A stretch of 64,000 bases of DNA from Marinobacter caseinilyticus (GTDB lineage: Bacteria > Pseudomonadota > Gammaproteobacteria > Pseudomonadales > Oleiphilaceae). Made by a program: the position numbers and the translations under genes. Location: NCBI RefSeq assembly GCF_011074955.1, contig NZ_WUQJ01000020.1, positions 124,001 to 188,000 on the forward strand, in the 5' to 3' direction. Below, piece after piece: positions 29,833-37,598 of this stretch; the first letter of the stretch is position 1; every line of letters begins with the position of its first letter. The notes under the pieces are model-generated. The model searched no databases. It was not told the DNA's origin and saw nothing but the letters and a program-made list of their open reading frames with translations.

Positions 29833-29961
29833 GCGCCCGTGTCACTGGGACCGGGGTTTACCGTACCGCCACGTCACCGCCCCCCGATTCGCGGCTAAAG
29901 CCACTTCTGCCAAGCCACTCACTCAGGGCAGGGCCACCCATGAAAGGCGGCGGACGAGAAA

Positions 29962-31410
29962 CTAGAGGGTCTGAAGCATGGCGCGATAATGCCGGGCTTT
30001 GGGCACCATCTGACGTTTTTCAAATTCTTCCACCAACAGGCGGCAGGCCTCACCTGCGAGGTTGTCGTTGTTGCTTTCCTGCAATCGTTCGAATGCTTTT
30101 TCAGCGGATTTCAGGTCGTCGCTGCGCAAGCACGCGAACAGCACCCGGTTATGATCCTCGGCATCCAGCGGTGCATAGACGGCACCCTTACTCATGTATT
30201 CCTGCCAGATCTCAACCATGCGCTCGGGCTGACGAGAACTAATCGACTGATTCATCAATAACCGTGCGTGCTCCCGATAGCTGGGTAGGTCGGGCCGCAA
30301 TTTGGCAAGCTGATACAGATGTTCCAGCAGGACCGGCCGGTCAGGATAATGCAGTCGTAGCGCCTCAAACTGGCGTCGCGCCAGATCAAACTCCATCCGC
30401 CCCAGGCTGCCCATGGCCTGGGCGTAACTGGTGGTGAAACGCCGGTCCTGCTCCGACTCCTCCGGCTCAAAGAACTCGTCCTTGACCTGAAACCAGCTCT
30501 TGCCCAGCGCCAGCACCAAGCCAGCCCCTGCCAGCAGGCCACCGGCATGGGCCATGTAAGCAATGCCCGTGGCCCCGGCGAACCAGTAGTCGTAAATTTC
30601 CTTGCCCAGCCACACCGGCAGCAGTGCAATGGCTGGCGCTCGAAAGTAATTGAAATAGACCCAGACAAAGTAAAAAAATCGAATTTTGCGGATGCCATAA
30701 ATCGCAACGTACATGCCCATCAAGCCCGAAATAGAGCCGGATGCTCCCACCAATGGCATTTTGCTGCCAAGGGAAAATGCGGTGTACGTAAGCCCGGAAA
30801 ATACCCCGCACAGCAAATAAGCGACCAGATATTTACCCGGTCCCATGGCTTTTTCAACGGTGAAACCCAACAGGAACAAGAACAGCATGTTGCCCAGCAA
30901 ATGCCCCCATCCTCCGTGCAGGAACTGGTGGGTGACCAGTGCCGACAGGCGCAACTCATCCGGTATCAGCCCCATCCGGTTGGCACTCAGGCGTTCAATC
31001 AATTCGTTCTGGATCCGTGGGCGCCAGCTTTCCCAGACTTGTTGGTCCTGGGGCGCCCACAGCATATCGTGGTTCTCCAGCAAGTAGCTGTAAAAAGCGC
31101 GATCAAACAGCATCTGGCCCGCCATCCAGAGCCGGTCCTCCTGGGCCATGGCGCCTTGAAATGACTGCAACTCCTGCACCCGCTCGGATTGGTCGTAGAG
31201 GTTAATCTGTCGTTGCAGATAGTTCTCATACACCGGCGCTTCCAGAGCAACCAGGTCGGTATCCAGATACTGTTCCAGGGCAGTGGACATCAGGCGCGGA
31301 TCGGAGCCCTGATAGAACACAAACACCAGCAAGCAGGCCAGCATTAACCCCAGCGTGACCCAGGGCGGGCGTTTCCAGTTAATCGTATTCTCGACAGGAA
31401 CAATCAGCAT
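29962..31410 (-). CDS. Rhomboid family intramembrane serine protease with C-terminal TPR-like domain
   Basis: A 482-residue inner-membrane protease. Rhomboid motifs are HGGWGHLLGNMLFLFLLG, the catalytic serine in GASGSISGLMG (about residue 224) and the catalytic histidine in YMAHAGGLLAG (about 286). After the membrane core, residues 330-482 look like helical repeats (FDLARRQFEALRLHYPDRP) that may present substrates. Both catalytic residues are present, so it should be active. Convergent with the zinc-finger protein gene. Confidence 0.92.
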   Translation of the reverse strand: MLIVPVENTINWKRPPWVTLGLMLACLLVFVFYQGSDPRLMSTALEQYLDTDLVALEAPVYENYLQRQINLYDQSERVQELQSFQGAMAQEDRLWMAGQMLFDRAFYSYLLENHDMLWAPQDQQVWESWRPRIQNELIERLSANRMGLIPDELRLSALVTHQFLHGGWGHLLGNMLFLFLLGFTVEKAMGPGKYLVAYLLCGVFSGLTYTAFSLGSKMPLVGASGSISGLMGMYVAIYGIRKIRFFYFVWVYFNYFRAPAIALLPVWLGKEIYDYWFAGATGIAYMAHAGGLLAGAGLVLALGKSWFQVKDEFFEPEESEQDRRFTTSYAQAMGSLGRMEFDLARRQFEALRLHYPDRPVLLEHLYQLAKLRPDLPSYREHARLLMNQSISSRQPERMVEIWQEYMSKGAVYAPLDAEDHNRVLFACLRSDDLKSAEKAFERLQESNNDNLAGEACRLLVEEFEKRQMVPKARHYRAMLQTL

Positions 31411-31531
31411 CGGCGGTCACAATTCATCATAATTGGTCGGATCTACTCTGCTTTTTACCACAGCATGGCCTCATTTTCGCGCTGAAATACACCCTGACAC
31501 ACACCAACACCCAGATCAGGAGAATTCAGCC

Positions 31532-32284
31532 ATGCCCCATCTCATTCAAACCCGTCGCCTTCCGTCAGCCCAGCCGATATGGCTGAGCCTATGCGGGGGC
31601 GTGCTTGTCAGCGCACTGGCCGGCTGTGCGGGCAATCCGGATCAATCCGACCCCAGCCTTTCCGCCACCCATCCAGTGGCCAAGGCGGAACCGGTCACAA
31701 CCGTGGTGGCAAATACGCCCAAACCCACACCCACGGCAACTATCGACCAATCGCCAATTGTGCTTGAAACCATAACTGACAATAGTTCGGACCAGCCAAG
31801 TCATCGCCCGAACGCAACAAAGAAGGACACCGACATGACCGTACTCGTACTGGATGACCCGGAACTGATCACGAAAGCAGCGGCAATGGAAGCGGGCTCC
31901 ATCATGCCGGTCAACAGCCTGGAAGACAGCGCTCGCCGACCACACCGGACACGATTCCACTACGGATTCGACAAGCATCGCCTGAACGATGAGGACCTGC
32001 AAATCCTACGGGCACATGCCGCGTATCTTGTGGCACACCCGGAAGTCACCGTGCAAATTCATGGTCATACCGACAATTTTGGCGCTGAAGAATACAACGC
32101 CTTCCTGGCGCGGCTGCGGGCAGGTGCCGCCGCCAAACTGTTGCGCTCCGAGGGCGTGCGCGACGCCCAGATTCAGGTCACCGGTTGGGGCAGCACCAAG
32201 CCTCTGACCAACCCCGAGGACCATGCCGCCAACCGCCGGTTGGAACTTGAGTATCATACCGGTCAGATGGCGAAGGCGTTGTAA
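31532..32284 (+). CDS. OmpA family lipoprotein
   Basis: A 250-residue lipoprotein: signal peptide with lipobox ALAGC, a low-complexity Pro/Thr linker, then an OmpA C-terminal peptidoglycan-binding domain (about 145-245) with FHYGFDKHRLNDEDLQILRA, VQIHGHTDNFGAEEYNAFLA and GWGSTKPLTNPEDHAANRRL. The Asp and Arg that grip diaminopimelate are present (HTDNFG, NRR). ATG at 31532 has AGGAGA upstream. It may tether the outer membrane to the wall. The Pds sortase system 1.6 kb away often includes an OmpA-like PdsO, but the distance makes identity doubtful. Confidence 0.9.
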   Translation: MPHLIQTRRLPSAQPIWLSLCGGVLVSALAGCAGNPDQSDPSLSATHPVAKAEPVTTVVANTPKPTPTATIDQSPIVLETITDNSSDQPSHRPNATKKDTDMTVLVLDDPELITKAAAMEAGSIMPVNSLEDSARRPHRTRFHYGFDKHRLNDEDLQILRAHAAYLVAHPEVTVQIHGHTDNFGAEEYNAFLARLRAGAAAKLLRSEGVRDAQIQVTGWGSTKPLTNPEDHAANRRLELEYHTGQMAKAL

Positions 32285-32329
32285 TTAAGGTGCAGCAATC
32301 GAAGCCCTGACAAAGCCAGGTACTGCAAT

Positions 32330-32366
32330 AAAAAAGGCCACGCCGAGCAATCGGAGTGGCCTTTTT
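32330..32366. terminator. Bidirectional terminator between OmpA lipoprotein and MAPEG genes
   Basis: AAAAAGGCCAC and GTGGCCTTTTT flank a 14-base loop, giving U-runs in both directions between convergent genes. Confidence 0.92.
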
Positions 32367-32396
32367 AATGGGGCAGACAGCCTGCTCGGTAACCGT

Positions 32397-32786
32397 CTAC
32401 AGGGCGTTGATGAACACCAACACAGACATAGAGAGAATCGCCAACCAGTTAAGCAGGATGCCGACCATCCGTGCCTTGTGTGAACCGCCACGGCCCTGAG
32501 TCATCCCCCAGGCGTGAAGCAGTCGCCCGGCAACCAGCGCTAACCCAACCGTGTAAACGGCCTGGGACGTGACGCCGTTAAGCTCACCAATGGCCATCAG
32601 GATCAGGGTGATCGGTGCATTTTCAACCAGATTGGCATGAGCCCGGACCGCCGCTTCAAAATCGCGATCCTGATCGAACCCCATGCCTTTTTTGTGTTTC
32701 AGCCGGAAAGTCGACACCCGGAAGGCCAGAAACAACATCAGCACGCCAATGGCGCTGGCGTAAATCGCTGTAATGGGAATGATCAT
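32397..32786 (-). CDS. MAPEG family membrane protein
   Basis: A 129-residue protein with four hydrophobic helices. The MAPEG signature is FEAAVRAHANLVENAPITLI, followed by GRLLHAWGM. MAPEG proteins are glutathione-dependent membrane enzymes of eicosanoid or detoxification metabolism; bacterial roles are mostly unknown. It starts three bases after the GlsB-like gene ends, so the two form an operon. Confidence 0.92.
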   Translation of the reverse strand: MIIPITAIYASAIGVLMLFLAFRVSTFRLKHKKGMGFDQDRDFEAAVRAHANLVENAPITLILMAIGELNGVTSQAVYTVGLALVAGRLLHAWGMTQGRGGSHKARMVGILLNWLAILSMSVLVFINAL

Positions 32787-32789
32787 GCA

Positions 32790-33032
32790 CTAAGCCTTTT
32801 TTATCGCACTGACGATGGCCAGCAGCAGCACCGCCCCGACGGTCGCCGTGACCAACTCGCCAATGGCTCCCTGAGAGGCCAACCCCAGCAGCCGAAACAC
32901 AAAGCCACCAACGATGGAGCCCACAATGCCAATGCCGATGTTGGCCAGAACGCCAAAACCACGGCCTTTCATAATGAGTCCCGCCAACCAACCAGCCACA
33001 CCGCCAATAATCAGAAACAGAATAAGGTTCAT
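32790..33032 (-). CDS. GlsB/YeaQ/YmgE family stress-response membrane protein
   Basis: An 80-residue, two- or three-helix inner-membrane protein. The family pattern GGVAGWLAGLIMKGRGFGVL and NIGIGIVGSIVGGFVFRLLG is complete. Members are induced by stress, function unclear. Cotranscribed with the MAPEG gene. Confidence 0.93.
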   Translation of the reverse strand: MNLILFLIIGGVAGWLAGLIMKGRGFGVLANIGIGIVGSIVGGFVFRLLGLASQGAIGELVTATVGAVLLLAIVSAIKKA

Positions 33033-33155
33033 CGCTCACATCTCCTTGCAGGTTTGGGTACGTCCGCAACGGCACGGAACGTGTCATCAATGACCGATAG
33101 AGACTGCCCTGTTTTTACCAGGGCTTCAAGAAAATTGGTCGCGGTAACTGTCGGC

Positions 33156-33869
33156 TCAGACGGTTCGGACAGACAGGCGATCGATGGTCTGCTGCATTTT
33201 TTCGTGGCAACGTTGCATCAGATCGGGGATATCGCTGTTGGTCAGCCCGGCGGTCTCCACCGGCGGCAGAATTTCAACGGTCACCGGGCGGCGACGCCCG
33301 AGGAGCCCGGTGGTTTCCGGGTGGTAGGCGCTGGCGCAAACGATAGTAATGGGGGCGCCGGAGGCGACTGCGGCGTAAAATGCCCCTTTTTTGAACGCTT
33401 GTAGACCACGGCCGCGGCTGCGGGTGCCCTCGGGGAATACCCACAAGCTTTTGTTTTCACGGGTAATGGCAGCACTGGTCGCCTGCATGACACACACCGC
33501 CTGCTTGGACCGGCTGCGATTGATCATCACATTGCCACCGAGCCAGAACGCCTGACCAAAAAAAGGCACCCAGGCGAGCGCTGATTTACCCACCGTCACC
33601 GTGCGGGGCGGCAGCAAGTCGCCCAGTACAAACAGGTCATCGTTGTGTTGGTGGTTGGCGATCAGCACCGTCGGACGGTGCTCGGGCAGGTATTGGGCGC
33701 CGATCAGGGGTCGCTGCAGGCCCAGCACAAACCGCCCCGTTTTCGCCATCATCCGCCCCAACAGTCGGTTGTTGGCAGGGTTGAACGGGCGGGCCAGGCA
33801 CACCACCAAGCCCAGCATGCAAAGCACCGGAACCAGTAACCACGCCAAGATGGCCCGCAACATACCCAT
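33156..33869 (-). CDS. plsC: 1-acyl-sn-glycerol-3-phosphate acyltransferase
   Basis: A 237-residue membrane acyltransferase that makes phosphatidic acid from lysophosphatidate. Motif I is ANHQHNDDLFVLG (an NHxxxxD form: NHQHNDD), motif III is VFPEGTRSRGRGLQAFKKG, and an N-terminal helix anchors it. ATG at 33869 is preferred; an upstream TTG at 33890 is possible. Upstream of the GlsB-MAPEG pair, with a small hairpin (33106-33124) in the spacer. Confidence 0.9.
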   Translation of the reverse strand: MGMLRAILAWLLVPVLCMLGLVVCLARPFNPANNRLLGRMMAKTGRFVLGLQRPLIGAQYLPEHRPTVLIANHQHNDDLFVLGDLLPPRTVTVGKSALAWVPFFGQAFWLGGNVMINRSRSKQAVCVMQATSAAITRENKSLWVFPEGTRSRGRGLQAFKKGAFYAAVASGAPITIVCASAYHPETTGLLGRRRPVTVEILPPVETAGLTNSDIPDLMQRCHEKMQQTIDRLSVRTV

Positions 33870-33913
33870 GGAACTGCCCTGCTCGATCAAAAAAATAGGC
33901 GCCCAAGTGTACG

Positions 33914-34534
33914 CTATATTCCCGCATCAGCAAGCCCTGCCATGGTCTCAATCCGAATCGGCCGGACCTCTTCCGGCGGCACTTTGTGCGCCTCCACCAG
34001 GTACCTCATGGGGCCTCCACCGTCGAGGCTGTTGAACGGGTAGCACGTCACCAGCAGCAGACTGTCATCGGGCAAGGCCGCCAGGTTCATCAATTCCCGC
34101 CGGCTGTCAACAACTCGCAGACGGGTGACCCGGTAGCGGGTCCACTCACCCTGTCGGGTCTGGATCCGAATCAGGCTGTTGATCTTAACGGCCTGCAGCG
34201 ACTTGAAGTGCGTATCCCGGTGCCCGGCAATCACCATAGGTCCGGAGTTACCCGGTGTGGCGGTCCCCACCACCTGGCCCGGCCCGAAGGCCAGGCTCTC
34301 GCCATGCGTGCCGGCCAGGACGATCAGCGGCGCCGGTAAATCAGGCAGTTCGAGGCGCGCTACCGGCCAGGTATCGGCCCAGGGCCAGGGTTTGGTGGTG
34401 ACCTGCCGGGCCTGGCTTTCGGCCCAAGCCAGCGCCAGCAGCTCTTGTGCCATGAAGGCTTTCAGGGGAATCCAGAGCCCTACGGTGAACACCACCCCAA
34501 ACGCCACGGTCAGTGTCAGTAACAGCCGGCTCAC
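33914..34534 (-). CDS. Class GN sortase
   Basis: A 206-residue membrane-anchored transpeptidase. One N-terminal helix is followed by a sortase barrel with catalytic His in PMVIAGHRDTHFKSLQ, catalytic Cys in LLLVTCYPFNSLDGGGPMRY and Arg in the segment just after. GN refers to the Gly-Asn-type proteobacterial class of the Pds system. GTG at 34534 overlaps the stop of the target gene by four bases and has GGAGG nine bases before it, so target and enzyme are translationally coupled. Confidence 0.93.
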   Translation of the reverse strand: MSRLLLTLTVAFGVVFTVGLWIPLKAFMAQELLALAWAESQARQVTTKPWPWADTWPVARLELPDLPAPLIVLAGTHGESLAFGPGQVVGTATPGNSGPMVIAGHRDTHFKSLQAVKINSLIRIQTRQGEWTRYRVTRLRVVDSRRELMNLAALPDDSLLLVTCYPFNSLDGGGPMRYLVEAHKVPPEEVRPIRIETMAGLADAGI

Positions 34535-36693
34535 AGGAACACCCTCCGGCGCAACAGTATCAGTGCCAGACACGGCAGCAGCCCAATCAGTCCCAGCGCC
34601 ATCAATAGCGGTGACCAGGTGGCGGTCTGGGGGTAGCGCAACATCCCCGGTGTGCTGCCTGCGGGCAGCAGCGTTGGTATATGATCGGTGCGCACATCGG
34701 CATCCGCCGGCCGCACCGGGGTCTGATCAACGGCGATAAAACTAGTGTAGCGGGTAATCAGTTGATGGGCCAGTGCCAGCTCCGTGACCTCGGCCTGACG
34801 CGTTTCACTGACCACCCCCGACAAATTGGCGTCCATCAACCGGTTAATCTTTTCTTTCGCCCAATGGCGATGCAGCCCCGAGGCCGGCGCCGCCTTGGCC
34901 AAGGGCAACTGCTGTTGCCAGACACTGCCGTCCGGCAGCCGCCCCGACACCCGCAACTCACCCTCGGGGGCCTGGCCGTGCAACACCTGCACCATCGGCT
35001 CGCCCCGGAACAAGTCGCCGGGGCGCCGGGGGTACGCCTGCCCCGAGCCAGGCCACTGGGTTTCGATATCCACCAGTACCGGAGCCTGCATCTTGCCGAA
35101 CAGGTCGTCCAGCGGCTTTGACATCGTCGCCAGGTCACTGATCGCGGTGTAAGTGCCGCGGCCAAAACGGGCCGCTTCGCGCATGAAATGCATATTGGGC
35201 GCCGAACCGATGCCAACGGTAAACAGGCGGCTGGCGGCCAAATCCCGCTGGATCTGCCGGAACAGGCCCGCCTCATTGCCGACCGCGCCATCGGTGATGA
35301 ACACCACCTGGCGGACCCGGCTGCCCTGCTCTTCGGACCCAGCGCCGGTGCCATTTAACGGGCGGGAGCGCAGCGCAGCCTCCAACGCCGACGCCATTTC
35401 GGTGCCTCCGTCAGCGTTCAGCCCCCGCACGTAGCGGCGCGCCTGGGACAGGTTGGCCACATTGGCGGTCCTGGCCTTGTCATAAAGAGCCGACGTGCGA
35501 CTGTTGAACTGGATGACATTGAAGCGGTCCTGCGATGACAGCGTATCGAGGCCGCGCAGCAGCGACGCGCGGGCCTGACGAATGGACTCGCCTGCCATGG
35601 AGCCGGAGGTATCGATGACAAAGATCAATTCACGGGGCAGCACCGAACGGGCATCCAGTCCCGGCACCAGCAGTGCCAGCAGGTAGTCCTCGCCTTGCCA
35701 GCGTTCATGGAACACCGCCGCCGAAGGCGCCTGGCCAAGCACCGGCGACCAGCGCACCACCAGATCCCGGTCCATCACAATGTCACCACTGGAGGGCACC
35801 ACCGTGACCGTTTCGCCATTCCAGGTGCTGTTCAATCCATGGGTCGGGCTGGTCACTGCGGCTATCGGCAGGCCAGCGTTCAGTTGCAGTTCAATCCTGG
35901 CGCGGTGACTGTCGGCCGCTACGTCATGGGGCAACACCGTATGTGGGCTGATGGCGTTGGCGTCTGGCACCTGGCTGGTGGGGGCCGCCCAACCACCTTG
36001 CCAGTCGATGGGACCCGAGGCTTCCGAGATCGGCTGTCCCGGCATGTAACGCGGCGTGAGTGTGGTGGGCAGGCGCAATTCAAATTCACCCGACTGGTAA
36101 CGCACGGCCTGCTGGTAGCGCATCTCGACGGTGACCGTTTCCCCGGGCGGAATATTGGCCAGCCGGGTGGTGAACAGGTTTGGTCGCTGCTGGTCGACCT
36201 TCGCGGCCTGACGGCCCTCAGCCCTGGCTTTCTGATAGTCGTGCCTGGCCGCCTCCCGGGTCTTTATTTCACCGATGATCACCCGCTCGCCGGCGGTCAT
36301 CTTCAGGCTGTAGACGCTGGCGTTCTCCGGCAGCGGAAAAACGTAAACGCCCTCTCGCCAGGCCTGGCTGGTGTTCTCGAAGGCCTGAATCAAGCGGGTG
36401 TCGGCAATCAGGCCACTGACCTCAACCCGGTAGTCGGTTCGCAACAGCGTTGCCGGTTGCTGACCACCCGCCGCATCGACAAAATGAAAACGGCCGGCAC
36501 CGGCTGCGTCATCGACGGCCTCACGGGCCTCGGCAAATACCGGCTGCACGGCAAAAAACAGCACCACCGCCAGCCATAAACTGACGCCCTCCACGATGGC
36601 GCGCCGGCGTGGACCCGACAGGCGCAGGCTACGGTGTCGTCTCCCGGCGGGTGTCAGTGAAGAAACAGATGGCATTGAAATATTGGACGGCAT
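34531..36693 (-). CDS. Marine proteobacterial sortase target protein (VIT + vWA)
   Basis: A 720-residue secreted protein: long signal region to about residue 55, a VIT domain (about 75-210, with YVFPLPENASVYSLKMTAGE), a von Willebrand A domain (about 340-510, MIDAS motif FVIDTSGSMAGES), and a C-terminal sorting signal. That signal is YPQTATWSP, then a hydrophobic helix and LLRRRVFL. The dedicated sortase next door should cleave at this PQTA-type site and attach the protein to an unknown acceptor. Single target per genome is the rule for this system. Confidence 0.94.
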   Translation of the reverse strand: MPSNISMPSVSSLTPAGRRHRSLRLSGPRRRAIVEGVSLWLAVVLFFAVQPVFAEAREAVDDAAGAGRFHFVDAAGGQQPATLLRTDYRVEVSGLIADTRLIQAFENTSQAWREGVYVFPLPENASVYSLKMTAGERVIIGEIKTREAARHDYQKARAEGRQAAKVDQQRPNLFTTRLANIPPGETVTVEMRYQQAVRYQSGEFELRLPTTLTPRYMPGQPISEASGPIDWQGGWAAPTSQVPDANAISPHTVLPHDVAADSHRARIELQLNAGLPIAAVTSPTHGLNSTWNGETVTVVPSSGDIVMDRDLVVRWSPVLGQAPSAAVFHERWQGEDYLLALLVPGLDARSVLPRELIFVIDTSGSMAGESIRQARASLLRGLDTLSSQDRFNVIQFNSRTSALYDKARTANVANLSQARRYVRGLNADGGTEMASALEAALRSRPLNGTGAGSEEQGSRVRQVVFITDGAVGNEAGLFRQIQRDLAASRLFTVGIGSAPNMHFMREAARFGRGTYTAISDLATMSKPLDDLFGKMQAPVLVDIETQWPGSGQAYPRRPGDLFRGEPMVQVLHGQAPEGELRVSGRLPDGSVWQQQLPLAKAAPASGLHRHWAKEKINRLMDANLSGVVSETRQAEVTELALAHQLITRYTSFIAVDQTPVRPADADVRTDHIPTLLPAGSTPGMLRYPQTATWSPLLMALGLIGLLPCLALILLRRRVFL

Positions 36694-36893
36694 CGGTCAG
36701 ATTCCTTGCGTCGATGATGGCTGGATGACGCCCATTTCACTGCACCGAAAGGTCGATCCGGTGGCGGAATCTGGCAAAGCGACGGCAGAAAATGATCAAT
36801 TATGGCAATGCCGGCGGCAAACCTTGCGCCACAGGCCCAGCGTGATTAAATAAGGCCCTCAGTCTCCGGGACACACTGACACACGGAACCCCC
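36694..36893. promoter_or_regulatory. Divergent promoter region of the sortase module
   Basis: A 200-base gap between the sortase target gene and pdsR. Both transcripts must start here. TTATGG and GATTAAATAA near 36800-36853 are AT-rich promoter candidates; no operator repeat was identified. Confidence 0.4.
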
Positions 36894-37595
36894 ATGAAAC
36901 GCCACATCGCATTGATTGAAGACGAACCGGCCATTCGCGAAAACTACCGCGATGCCTTTGAGCGCAGAGGGTACCGGGTCTCGGCTTATGGCGACCGCCA
37001 CAGCGCCTACAGCGCTCTGCGCAGCGGACTGCCGGATCTGGCCATCATTGATGTGGGATTGGGCGATGAAATGGACGGTGGCTTCGATCTGTGCCGGGAC
37101 TTGCGCCAACTGTCCCCGACCCTGCCGATGATTTTTCTCACCGCCCGGGACAGCGACGCCGATTCCGTGTTGGGACTGCGTTTGGGCGCCGACGATTACG
37201 TCACCAAAGACATGAGCCTCGACCACCTGTTTGCCCGCATCACGGCACTGTTACGCCGCGCGGACGCCTGGGCCCAGTCGCGCCAGCAACCGGACGAAGT
37301 GCTGGAGCGGGGGCGCCTGCTGCTGAATGTGGACCGGATGACCGCCGAATGGGACCGCCAGCCGATTGACCTCACGGTGACCGAGTTCTGGATGCTGCAC
37401 GCGCTGGTGCACCACCCCGGGCACGTCAAGAACCGGACGCAATTGATGGAGGCCGCCAATACCGTGCTGGACGACAACACGGTGACGTCCCACATCAAGC
37501 GCATCCGGCGTAAATTTCAGCTCATCGACACAGACTTTGACGGCATTCACACCGCTTACGGTTTTGGCTACCGCTGGAATGCCCATGAGGCTTAA
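36894..37595 (+). CDS. pdsR: Dedicated sortase system response regulator
   Basis: An OmpR/PhoB-type regulator of 233 residues: receiver with IEDEPAIR, Asp in LAIIDVGLGDEMDGGF and Lys in YVTKDMSLDHL; winged-helix output from about 130 with DLTVTEFWMLHALVHHPGHV and VTSHIKRIRRKFQ. It directly precedes the kinase gene and is divergent from the sortase operon, which is the arrangement of the Pds system. It likely controls that operon. Confidence 0.93.
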   Translation: MKRHIALIEDEPAIRENYRDAFERRGYRVSAYGDRHSAYSALRSGLPDLAIIDVGLGDEMDGGFDLCRDLRQLSPTLPMIFLTARDSDADSVLGLRLGADDYVTKDMSLDHLFARITALLRRADAWAQSRQQPDEVLERGRLLLNVDRMTAEWDRQPIDLTVTEFWMLHALVHHPGHVKNRTQLMEAANTVLDDNTVTSHIKRIRRKFQLIDTDFDGIHTAYGFGYRWNAHEA

Positions 37596-37598
37596 CCC

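Noticed and set aside
31532-32284. OmpA lipoprotein as the PdsO partner of the sortase system
   Set aside because: Three unrelated genes and opposite orientation separate it from the sortase module; general OmpA-like lipoprotein is the safer call.
33106-33124. Terminator between plsC and the GlsB-like gene
   Set aside because: GCCCTG/CAGGGC hairpin exists, but no T-run follows in the direction of transcription; kept only as a note.
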